A DNA stretch of 64,000 bases, from positions 1,550,001 through 1,614,000 of the forward strand of contig CASHTG010000001.1 of assembly GCA_949357655.1 (NCBI GenBank), written 5' to 3'. Numbering within the stretch: the first letter of the stretch is position 1; each line of letters opens with the position of its first letter. The notes under the pieces are model-generated. The model did no database searches and had not been told where the DNA came from. It saw nothing but the letters and a program-made list of their open reading frames with translations. Below, piece by piece: positions 47,524 through 59,354 of the stretch. This DNA is from Parascedosporium putredinis. Its lineage: Eukaryota; Ascomycota; Sordariomycetes; Microascales; Microascaceae. The translations under genes and the position numbers were made by a program.

Positions 47524-50500
47524 TGGGAAATTTGACAAGAGAAGAGAGAAAAAAAAAGAGGATTGTTTTAGACCAGATGTTGTAAGCAGGGCATGACGAA
47601 ACCACCAAGAACAAAAAGCGCACGCCGGAGAAGGTCGTAAGACGGGTTGCGGAAGTTTCGGGACTAGAAATACGCCTTCGCAGTGACGAATCCTCCCGAG
47701 GCGGATGTCAGATTGAAATGCGTGAAATTGTAAGACCGCGTCCTGGAGAGTGTGCGAGGCAAATGGGCGTCCCGAATCGGGTGGATTCGCGGTGATTGAA
47801 TGGAGAGACGTTGGGTTCGAGCCGGAGCCGGAAAAATAAAATTGCGGACATGTTTTTGGGGGAAGGGCGAAAGCTGGGCCACACAACGGACGAGGGGGAC
47901 CGGCACCCTGCGACCTCCGGCTCGATGAGAGCGCTTCACCACCTGCAGTTGGTATCACTACACCAAAGGATGGAGAGGCAGGCGAGAAGAAGGTGGAGAG
48001 AAGAAAAGAGGAAATTCGGCAAGGAGAAGGGATGGAGGCGAAAAATTAGGATGTACGGCTTAATTTCGCTCTTGCCATCTCCTCGCAGCCACGCATCAAC
48101 CACACTCAGACCTAGATGAAGAGGACATGACACAGAAGGCGCATCAAGACCGCAAGATGGGCTTTAGGCCCTGGGAATGTAGTGTTGCTTCGGCTGTATA
48201 AAGTCCGCCCGGTATCTCGGCCTCTTTCATTTCTCGCCTTGATCTTTCGTCGCCTTCAGCCGTGTGGCAGGATCTCCCTTTTCACAAACAGCATAGCATT
48301 GGGTGAAGAACAACGGGAAATGGAAGGGTGGGCGGTTGTCTCATGACCGGGGGTGTGGAAGAAGAGGAAGGGAGGCCATCCTGACAGGATATGAGAAGGA
48401 TGTCTAAAACCTGCGGAGTGGATTCAGCACCTCGTCGGACATTCTTGTCGAACTGGGCGAGGAGCCCCGGTAGAGGCTGAGCCTCGCTCCTCAGCGATGA
48501 GCCCGTGTCTGGGCCCCAGAGAACACCAAGAGGCATCGACAGGCTGCTGCCAGACTTGTGAACTGCTCCCCAACTAAGGCTCGCTCTTGTCGACCTCGAA
48601 ACTTTCCGCGGCCCCGAGCGAGGACTTTGCTCATGCCAATACGTTGCTGGTCAGACTTTGGTCCGGCATGACTCAGGTGACATCTCGACTCTACTAGCTA
48701 TGGACTCGACCTAGCCCCCCTCACAGCTAACATTAGGCACATGACCAGGAGCAAGCTCGCCTGGGTCGTTTTTCTCCTACAGGTAGCGTTGGAGAATGCG
48801 TAGGGCACCTCATTTACTTTTCCTAGGTTTCCATTGCCAGCGTATTAGTGTAGATAGTCACTCCGTGTTAACCCCCACTCCCAGTGTCCATGTGAACTGG
48901 GGCATCCGCAAATTTGGGGAAAGTCTTCGGCTACACGCCCAGAAGAGGCATTCTCGTGCTACTTTAGGATGAAGACGCGACCGCGAGAGATGCAACGGAG
49001 GTATCTGACCATTGGTGTTCCATGGGATGAGCACAAGACATGTCCACGGTAGCGCGAGGGAGTTGGACGCGACAGAGGCAGGACGGCACCGCAAGCGGGG
49101 TAAGAAGAATGGATGCCCTTGTTATGGTAACAAGAAGAACCTTTTGCAGGAATAAGAGGAAGGATCATCACCCGGGAATCTGAGACTGGCTTTTGTGTTC
49201 CCAACAACTTTCGTTTTTCTTTCTTCTCGTGTTAGCGGATGATCTCCCCTTTCTTCGAGTTGAAAGGGAAAGTTGGGGGCGATATGCCTCATCAATCCAT
49301 GGGTGCGCATCGAGCTAGGCAGTGCCAAGGAAGGTTGCTCCTCCCGCCAGATCTACCATCTAGGCAAGTTTTCTCGCCGTCCCTCCGACCTGCGCCCGTC
49401 GTGGGGGCAGAGGTCTATCACTCACAGGAGAAAAGTGGAGGCTACCCAGGAGGGGAAGAGGAAAGGCATTACCAGGAGAGGTAAAAAGCAACGATCGAGG
49501 AATGGGGAGGGTGCTGTCACTAGCATATTTGCACATAGCGTGCTCTTGCGTGCATCGAGACAGATGAGCGCGGGGAAACAGACGCCTTCCGAGATGAGCA
49601 TCGACACACTGCTTGAACTATGGTGGGCAGGGCTTATCCCCTTTCTCCTTCTCTACGGTCCAGTTCTCTTTTCCTCCTTGTCTGTGCTTTTTGCTTTTTA
49701 TTCTCATTTCCTTGGATTCTCTTTCCCCCTCGAGTGAAAGCGTATTAGTGGAGACGACAGCCGAGCGCTTTCCTTTGCTTTTTCTTACCTTGACTATTTT
49801 CCCTTCAAATGGCATTGCTTTCCTTTCGAATATGTTTCGCCTGCATAAGAGAAGCGAGTGCACTAGAAGAATTAAAAAGGGGAGGATAAGACAAGTTGTC
49901 CACAATCCCCAACTATCGCTCCCTCGGGTCGTCGACTGCTGCTCTCAGCCTGTCCCCCCCAATTGCCATTTTATAGCCCACTAACCCACAACTATGCGCG
50001 TCGATACCTCCATGGATCTATGTATGTTTTTTTCTTGTTTATGCTTCTTCCTTTTGTGCCTGTCCGCCATGCACAATCATAGCAAGGTCGATGCGACATA
50101 TGTAGGCTTATTCGGGGGCCACCGGATCATAGGCAATAGGAGGCTCCCCGTTCTCCCACTTGCTATTAAGCGCGATTGCCCTCTTCGGGGCTTCTTTTGC
50201 TTTTGCCAACCTTCTCGGCCTCTCTATCTCCCTCTCTCTCTCGCTCTTTCTGCCTGTCTATACCGAGCGAGGTGTGTCTATGTGTCTATGCGTCTATGTG
50301 TGCGTGCGTGTCTCCGTCTCTTACCCCCCTCCTCCTCCTCCGCGCCGCTGCTCCTGTCGTGCAGCCTGGCCTGGGGAGATTTGAACGGCAGCGATTTCGT
50401 GTAATCAAGCCAATAATCTCACCTCCCTCTTTCATTTGCTTCCTTTCCCCCATCGCCACCCTTGCTCATGCGTAACCTCGCGATAATGGAGAGTCGCGGC

Positions 50501-52818
50501 GCCCTGCCGGGAGACAGACGCCCATGTATGACCCGGAATTTTGGAATCCCGACGAGATGACATTTGAGATTGTTTGTGCCGAAATCTCGTTTCGCCTACA
50601 GACATGAGGACCCACCGAGCAACCTTGTGGCTGTCGGTCCCATGGCCGATACACGACTCGGACGTTGACTGTTAGATCTGTCGGCCCAACTTATCAAAAG
50701 GGCCCGCTGGTTGATGAATGGAACAAGAAGAAGAGGAAACCGGACCCAAAAACAAAACAAAAAAAGACCCAGAGAAAAAGAGGGATCGACATCGCATGGC
50801 GCGGGATCCGGCCGAGAGAGACAAAAGGAACAGAGGGAGGGACGGGTGACGTGGGACGGGACGGGATGAGATGGATGGGATGTTTGATCGCGAAATGATG
50901 CAACAACTTTGTCAGAAACAAAAGATGAAAGGAGGAGACGGTCGATATCAACTCGGCCGGCACCCTTTTCCCTCCATCCCCTAATCACATATCCAATCAA
51001 GTTTTTGCGCAAAGGGGACGAGGGATGAGGGGCAGAGCAAGCGAATTAGGAAGTTATCCCAGAACAGCTACACTCCTGCCCATGACTCGTTGTTTTGCCG
51101 AATCCTGGGCCTAGGCCACCTTCTTGGATTCCCCTATCGAGGACAAGTATGCCCGGTACTGGCGGGACTGAGAGAGGGATGGGCCTTTTCTTTCCTTGTG
51201 CGGCTCATCCTGACGGGGCGTGTTTATAATCGGTATATGAGTGTGTCGCCAACGCGATAAGAATGGCTTCGTGTCGGCTCGGCCAGGAGCACTGGGTTTC
51301 AGAGGAATCTGGTGAAAACAAAGAGTGGAGTGGGATACTAGAAAAAAAGAACCATGTCCCAAATCCAAACAGAACAAACCCTCTGGCCTTTTGACAATGG
51401 ATATTGTCTCTCGTTGTTCCGTGACTCTTCTCGCGTCCCCCTCCCTTTCCTCTCTATATATGCACGCCTTCAGATATATTGCGATGCACCATACCCGTAG
51501 CCCCTCCACATAGATTACGTGAAAATGCGACCCGCGCGTTTCAAACATTTCAGGTTGACAGAAAGATGATGCAGTGTCTAAAGCTCTGAACCTTGGATGG
51601 GCTGAAGGGGCTCTACATGTTTAGCCTTTTTCTTCCCAGAGAACGGCGGATACCAAAGTTGTTGGGTGCCCAACATTCTGGCAACCCCCGCCCATCTCGT
51701 TTCCGCGGCTCATGGGGAAAGATGGAATAGGAGGACAGAAGGGGAAGGGGAAAGCCTAGTGTACGAAGTATTGGAGACCACGGCGCCGGGAAAAAGGGGA
51801 GGGGAGGCTGAACTGTCATTCATTGCCCTGACGCATCTCCGATTTCAGACAGGCGAAGAGTGGCAGGTAGCTAATTTTGAGTATCGTCAGTTTTGACACT
51901 AAAGAGTAAATGAACTGACGCGCCTTGAGAAACATGTACGCCACGTTCACACCCCTCGCCGCTCCTCTCGGTTCTTCACTACATCTCAGATGGGCCCTTG
52001 GAATGAGTTTCGAGATGCGGGCTGAACAAATATGTCTTTCCACCTGTCAAGAGCCCTCTCCTTGTCACTCGAATCGAGACAGTGGTGGGTGATACGGAGG
52101 CGATACGTTGGTCGTACATGTCCCTCCCCGCATTTCGGGTGCTCCTTTTACAAGCCGTTGTCGAACATGGCATGTAATGAGAAGAAGAGGTGCTGGGTAG
52201 CACAACGAAGCTATTTTCCATCGTGGAGAAAAGAAAGGAGAGTCGTGATTTGTGTAACTCCATCCTACAAGCGCCCGATCATGCCTTGATTATGCGGGAA
52301 GGAGGGGGGCGTTACGATATTCTCCAATTTCCTTGTGAGGCAGGCTATGAGAATGGGAATAGAAACCTTCATGGTTGATAGGGGATAATCGGAAGATGGT
52401 CTGGGGGTGGAAGCGGCTTTGACTCGTCTCACGATTGTACACATACACAACCTCTTATTACCTCGGTATTCTTTTGATATTCTTTTACGTTTACATGGAA
52501 TTCAGCTCGCTCGCTCAGTGAATGGAAAAGGAAAGAGCGACTGGCCTGAAAAAGGGCCCTGAGAAAATGATGGCAAAAGTATCGGGGGTTCCACGATCCA
52601 GACCGGGCTACGGCCGATCTCATCCCGCGGGAGGCATAGCGCAGCCGACGCCAGAGTGTGCCATTGAGGCTTGTACTTGGCTTCGTGGAACGACCCGTTG
52701 CGGGAGGCCTGTGCCCGCTGATCTTCGTCACCGTAACCTGGATCAAATGGCCGAACCTGCCGGCCGGCTAGCGCTCCGGTGGGAGAAGGGGGAGGCTCAG
52801 CAGGGCAAGCTTCAGAGG

Positions 52819-52834
52819 CTACATGTACATGTAG
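52819..52834. repeat. 16-bp perfect palindrome
   Basis: The sequence ctacatgtacatgtag is self-complementary and contains two overlapping acatgt hexamers. It could bind a dimeric regulator; there is no nearby gene to link it to. Confidence 0.7.
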
Positions 52835-55370
52835 GCTGGCCACGGTTCGAGCATGGGCATTGATCCTGCTTCATACGAAGGTTTCCGTGACTTTTCGAAG
52901 TTTTACAAAGGCCCTAACCGAATTCCCATCTCGGGGACAGAGAACATTGAAGAGATAAGAACTGCAAGGGGGAATAAGTGGACATGACTGAATGAGGGGT
53001 AAAAGACCCCTACGACTAGTACAGGTAGGAGGAGACTGGAAAAAGAAACGTGCGTGGCTGGGGTCGTAGGCACGTCTTCCCCGCCCGTCACTGTTGGTGA
53101 TGGACAAAGTATATCACAGAGCACCTCACACGCCAGCTCGTTGACTGGTCCACGACGGCCGGAGGCTTTTCGTCCTACCACTCGGGTGGCTCCTTTGGGG
53201 ACCAGCGCTGATTTAATGGTTCGATAGAAAGCGTTGGCTTGGCCCTCGGTTGGAGGAGCGGAGAAATCATCAAAGGGATGGCATCGTGAATGGCAGTTCA
53301 GAGTAAGGTGTATGAGTCTAGGGTGGGTGTGTATGTACCCGCCGCAGCCTTTTTATTCTAGTGGCGTTGAGCCACTCGCCGATACTTGAAAAGAATGGCA
53401 TGGATCGATTGGATGGGTTTGGGGGAACAGGTCTCCCTATGGAGAGGGGAAAACTCCTTGAACCGATCCGATCAATATCAGGAACAAGGAACCCCCTCCC
53501 GAACTAGAGAAACGCTACATGGTATCGCAGAGTCTGAACCCTTGGCCTCTTTCTGACAATTGACTTTTCTTTGGCAGTAATCGGAGGTCAACCACGAGGA
53601 AACCAGCCTCGATTATACACTAGGTCAACGAATCACAGGGGGCGGCGAAGAGAGGGAGAAGGGGTGCTTGGAATTTAGAGGAATGCACGCTGGGACTACC
53701 TCGGTCTGGTGATGCGTTGATTGACGTGACGTACGTCTTCCAGGTCCGATTCCGTCCCTTCTGGGGAATAGTGAAAGGTAGCAGGCCTGGCCAGGCCATG
53801 CATAGCTCATCTTTCAGTTGCTGGGACCAAGACCACGAGACTTTGCGTGGCGGGTTGGTTCGGATAGCCGAACTATGCCCCCTGCTAGCCTTGACTTGAC
53901 ACTAGTGCGAGCAGCCACCCTCGGGGCCAGCAGGCAAGACTATTGAAGAGCGCGGTAGTCCTCGCATAGCGCCGTTTGTTAGTGTAAAATGGGGGCCCAG
54001 GATGCCACTATTGCTGTCGATCCAGTCCCAAGACAACCCAGCGCCAACTGCGTGCTATTCGTCCAGCCGGGATGTCTCGTTGATGGGAGGCTGGGAAGAT
54101 GGGAGGAGGTGGAAATCGGGTTGCCTCAGCGGACATTGAGGAGAAAGACCTGGGAGGCAATGCACTCTTTGCAACTGCCCACGACTAGGATGTACCTACT
54201 GTACCGAGGCAGAGGTGGTCGTAGAATGGCGAGATTATTCCCAGTTCGAAAAGAGCCTCAAGGCTGGTGTCCTGAATTAATGACATGGCTGCCAAGGAAA
54301 CAGGGTGGGGGTGATCATTGCTCATCCGATACTCGTATAGGCGATTAAAATCCTCATCGGCCTGCTCGGCACAGGCGAAAATGACCTACGAAGTAGGAGA
54401 AAGGGCAGAGAGAGCACCGCGCATGTACGTGGCATGGGTAAATTCTCCTCGGCTTCGATTCCAGCAAGGAGGGAGGCACCAAGGAGAGAGCTGCAGCCCT
54501 TGGCATTGGAGGAACTCTTCTTGACTTGATGTGGGAGGATAGCGGATGGAACCCCGCCAGAAGGATGCTGTCCGAGGCTGGCGCCGAGGCGGGCAAGGCG
54601 CCGGAGGTGTTGGGGTATCATTGATGGGACCGTCATGATCTCACTTGCACGTACGTACATCCAGTATGCATATGCATAGAGTACTCGTTTCCGTATGCCT
54701 CTGGCCGAAAACCCGGGCTTCAACAGAAAAGTACGTGGGTGGGAACAAAGGTAGGTTTCTCTTCTTGGCTCAATTTGAGCATGCGGATTGTTGCCTTCTC
54801 TGGCCGATTACGAGGCCTGAGATTGGGAGACATGCACCCTGCAATGAGACACTCACGATGGTGGAAAAGAAACTTGAGGGCCTGAACCGTATAATGCAAT
54901 GGTTGATCCATCCATTCCATTGGTGTGCGGTGGCTACATGGCTGTGGCGGGTGCCGCTCCGGGACTTCTTCGAACGACCATCGATGCCAAGGCAACCTTG
55001 GGAAGCAAGAAAAAAAAGGAATAAAATTTCATCATCCCTTCTCAAAAAATTGGGGCCAAAGAAAGAAAATAGTAGTTGGGTTGCATCAATCTAGTACAAT
55101 GGCAACTTTGCGGTCCACGGAAAGGGAAATGCTGGTGGTGCTTGATGCAGAGCTAATGCAATGTCGTCTCCGCCGTCGAAAGGAGCATTTCCCGAACAGC
55201 ACGACCCTTGAAAGCTTCGACTGCTTGCACATTGCGAGGCGAGCAAAAATTGGGCGGAATAGTTGAATGATTGGAAAACCTACCCGCTGAAAATGCGACC
55301 TTGATGCGGCGCACGGCAAGACTGGCGCAGGAGAAAGCAGTGGTCCTGGTCCTCGCGCGAAGTACGGACT

Positions 55371-55390
55371 ATCACGGACTATCACGGACT
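55371..55390. repeat. 10-bp tandem duplication
   Basis: Two perfect copies of atcacggact, preceded by a half copy (acggact). A further short repeat, three units of ccatttgc, lies at 55723-55746. Confidence 0.8.
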
Positions 55391-58300
55391 CTGCCAATCT
55401 GCCTGCCTTATTAATTCCCGGAAATCCACTCTGCGCGGTCGTGTCCCGGTTGAGGCAGGAAGGGTTCTCAGACAATGGTCCCTACATCTCGATGTACGAA
55501 GTACTACATATCCATTTCATGCCGATTCTGCTTGCCTTAGTGTTGAAGATGATGCTATCTTTGGCGAGGGCGTGCATACTGGTACATATTTTACATATTT
55601 TCCCGGGTGCTTGTCTACTGCAAGTAAATGGAAATGTAAATGATTTTTGCCTCCCTTATTTTCCTCCGCGCCGCATTGAATGGGCTCTGAGGATATTATT
55701 GATGTCTCTCTTGCCGTGCACCCCATTTGCCCATTTGCCCATTTGCCCATTCCCCTCCAGCTCTTCTCAGACATCCAGTTCAGATATTGGAGGTAGCCAT
55801 GTGGATCCGCCCTGGCCTGCTTGCCTGCTTGCCTGGGCAGTACTGGCGGATGGTGTTCAACAAGTACTTCGTACCTTCGTACATACCGCCGGACAGGTCT
55901 TGCATTCGTTGTTGGTCGCTCATGCACGAGTATTACCCTGTGGAGTCTTGGGAGTCTACATTGATGGTGGGTGTACCAATTTGGGTGTACCTCGGAAGCA
56001 GAGAGGGTCGCTTTTTGATGCTTTTTGATGGCCTGGTGGGCTGGGAGGCCCACCACCTGCAGAACCCCATTGCAGTCGAATAATTTCCATATATTGAATT
56101 TCAGGAGAAATTCATCGGCCTCATTTATGCTCTCGATGTTTCCTCGTGCAGTGTTAATTATCAGTGACGAGGTGCGTTCAACTAGTCAGGGGTTCAATCT
56201 GCATGCCGGCTCGGCTGTGAAGCCCCATATATTATCGTTGGGTAACTGCATGTGCTCCATCTATCAATTGATCATTGATCTCTTCGCCCTCCCTTCCCTT
56301 TCTGTGCCGCCTCAAGCGGAGCGTAAATCCCATGACCTGGTAATGCTGGGCCTTTGCGGGCAAAATAGAGAAGGGACATTGAAGGGAATTTGGGGGCCAA
56401 GGCTTTCCCTCTTTTCGCTCTTTTCGCTCTTTGCGCATCTCTTTTGACCTTCTTTCTCCTCTCGATGCTAGCCCATATTCTATCTGGATCTCTCTGGGAG
56501 CAGCGGGAGAAGAAGAATCTGTCCCTCCTTCACATTCAAGCACGGGCACTTTCACCCTACACTGAGCTTTCTTCAGCACATTGCTCTACTAGTAGTACAT
56601 TGGATGTACGCTTGGCAAAAGCCCGTGTCTGGTCAGATTTAGACTTTTCAGCACCCGTCACCCAGTTGCCCGTCGAGGTTCGTTTCTCGCGGGCGTTAAG
56701 CCGTAGCCGTTCGCGGCGCTTTCACGGGTTTGCGACGGCTTCCTTGCCTTCTTCGAGTAAGGCCCCTTACTCTTAGGCGATGCCTGGGGTCGTAGTGGCG
56801 GACGTGCGGGCTTCGCCTCAACTCATCCACGTCTCCGGCCTCGTCATCTAGGCCCTCCCTCCTCCACTTCTTGGCTGGGGGTTTTTTCGTGGTGGCTCTC
56901 TGCTTCTAGTGTCTAATCCTAGTGGAGCTTTATTCGATCTCGCCAGCGCGGGACCCAGTGGAAAAGTTGGCGACGCCAGACGGCGACTGCCGGGAAGAAT
57001 CATAGATCCGTTCAAATTCACGCGACTCACACCCAGACAGGCTCCTCTTCATGTTGCTTTTCTTCTCCTGTCCACAGTGGATAATGTTAATCTTGGAGTA
57101 TGTGAATCGTTGAATTCCCAGGGTTCCACTTGGACTTGGGGGTCTTGTATACCGCGAACCCTTTTCACGCTTGTTCTTAGGAAGGAAGGAAAAAAAAAAC
57201 TGAGAAATCTTTGCTGAGAAATCTGCACCTCAATTTTCGGTGTCAAGTCATCAATCAAGGGCTGCGAGGGTGATCCTATCTGCATTCGATCAGTTATCCT
57301 TCAGTGCACCCTGGTTCTCAGCTACAGCATAGTGACGGCGAAAGGAGAGGAAAAAAAGAAAAAGAAAAAAAAAACCAGGCAGTCATCTATTCTTGTGCCT
57401 GCGCAAGTGGGGTGAGTGGGCGGCTGCGGCACGAAGCAATTTCGTAGACGCAGCATGAGATTTGAGATTCGACCTTGCCGGCTCCGAACCGCTTTCATTA
57501 CTACCCTTTTCCTTTTTTCCTCTCATCTTTGGCGGTATCCGAAGAGCCTCGAAAGCAAATGATAGAAGAAGGACCGAGGGAATATTAGAGAGTGGCAATG
57601 TTATTCCCCTTCCTCTGGTCAAGTCTCCCACAGTCGCCATCTGCTTCTCTCACATCACAACTCGGATCCGTCGCAAGATGCCAGTGATCTCCGCCAAGGG
57701 GGAACGAGCAAGGTCGCTCACGAAGAATGACGGCATCATTGATGTCAATCCAGCAATGGCCCAGTCCCTGTCCTTGTTCTCCCCGACGATTTCCAAGTAA
57801 TAATAGGATTTTTCTTTGCATTGCCACAACCTGGTAACCACAAGAAATATCACCCGTGCTCCCCTTTGCAAAAAAGAAAGAAAGAAAAATTACCATTTCT
57901 GGCCCATCCATACCCATGCCTGGACATTGATCGCATCATTCTCCTGCACTCCTGCACCCTGCACCACTGATCAATGACACTTCGAACAAGCTGAAGACCG
58001 GGGTACTCGTTCGGCTCCCTGATCACGATGCCTTTTGATATTAGGATTTCTCCAGAGAAAAAGAAAAGAACAAAATTAACTGTAATGAAAATAATTTCTA
58101 AAAGAAAAGAATATGGAAAAAAAGGGGGGTTTGATCCAATATGCACCATGCTCTGAATTCTCGTCGAGTTTCCATCCGCTGTCCCATCGCAGTAACCCGT
58201 CTCCTGTAATAACTCTCCCTGGCTCCATCAAACAAGGCTTCTGTGGAGCAGCAAACGCTCGGGACGCTCAAGAGGGTGCGAACAAAAAAGGAAACCCGAC

Positions 58301-59354
58301 AGGTCCTTCCTTTCCTGGTTTTCCCTCCAAGCAAGTCGATCAGGTTGGCTGCGCATCGCTAAGTCCGGGGTACTCTGATCCTCGCAATTCTTCGGAGTGG
58401 GACCATGTACAAGTTACTCTCTACGCACTCCACCGGTGCGACTGAGCACTTGCACAGTTCCTTTCTGGCGAGGAAAGATCAATCATTGATGCAAGATGAG
58501 AACTTGAAAAGACTGGAAAAGGGATGACAACTGCTCCTGGCTCGACTGCCTTCTTCAAATCCGCCTTAATATGCTACCTGAACATTTGGAACATTTGGAC
58601 AGGCTACACATTATTTTTCACATACCGGCAGCGATGTCTCTTTGGCTGATACTCGCCAGTTATCGGTGCTGCCATGGACTCTTCTGAGTTCAATGTTCTG
58701 CAGCACGACTCTGAACCTCAAAAACCACCTTGCTCTGCTCGTACGTCTACTTGGCGCCGAGTGCAAGTACACTACTTGGAGAGTGGTGTCTCGTCGGGGT
58801 CTTTGTTGCTGTTGCTCCAACCACACCCCCTTCCGAGAGCAGAAGCAGAAATCACCAGGCTTGACTTGACCCGCCCCTCCCACTCCACGCTCTCGCACCA
58901 GCACCCCCCCGCACACCCTCCAGTCCAAACAAATCCAGCGACCAGAGCTGGACGGTCCTTGTCTGCAACCACTTCTAGGCATTGGTACGACCCGCGCTGA
59001 CCCCTTGTCTTTGCTTTTCCTCTCGTTCGCCCGAGCGACACCCCCGGAGCCCGTTTGCTCATTTTCGCCCTTGCTCTTTTAGCTCTTTCCTGACCCATCC
59101 AAATCAAGTCGGGCCCAAGTCAAACCTCTTTTCTTTCTCGCCAGCCCAACTATTGGAGACTCTCCTCTTTCTCCCCTCCCCCAACATCCACCTGCTTCCA
59201 CAGACGTCTCTCTCCTCGAGCCTCACCCCCGACGGACGGCACTTCAGACTTCCCGCATAGAAGGTTACGACTTCACCAACAACGCCCTGGAGGGCCTCGA
59301 TTTTTCCTAATGAACCCCACCATCTAGACTCTTTCCCCTTCGACGCTCTTCGCC

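Larger units (their letters stand above)
47524..59354. other. 11.8-kb stretch without a supportable gene
   Basis: The open frames are short and show low-complexity, arginine- or serine-rich translations typical of random GC-balanced DNA. Simple elements include a 16-bp palindrome (52819-52834), TACCTCGGTA at 52459, a doubled atcacggact (55371-55390), three units of ccatttgc (55723-55746) and an A/G tract (57346-57373). The last ~700 bp before the SYLF gene are C/T-rich and contain an ATG-started 108-codon frame at 58674-59000 that could be an upstream ORF in its leader. No transposon hallmarks are visible. Confidence 0.5.

Noticed and set aside
55441..56028. 195-codon plus-strand frame
   Set aside because: Starts at a non-ATG codon, low similarity to any protein style, overlaps a 179-codon frame on the other strand.
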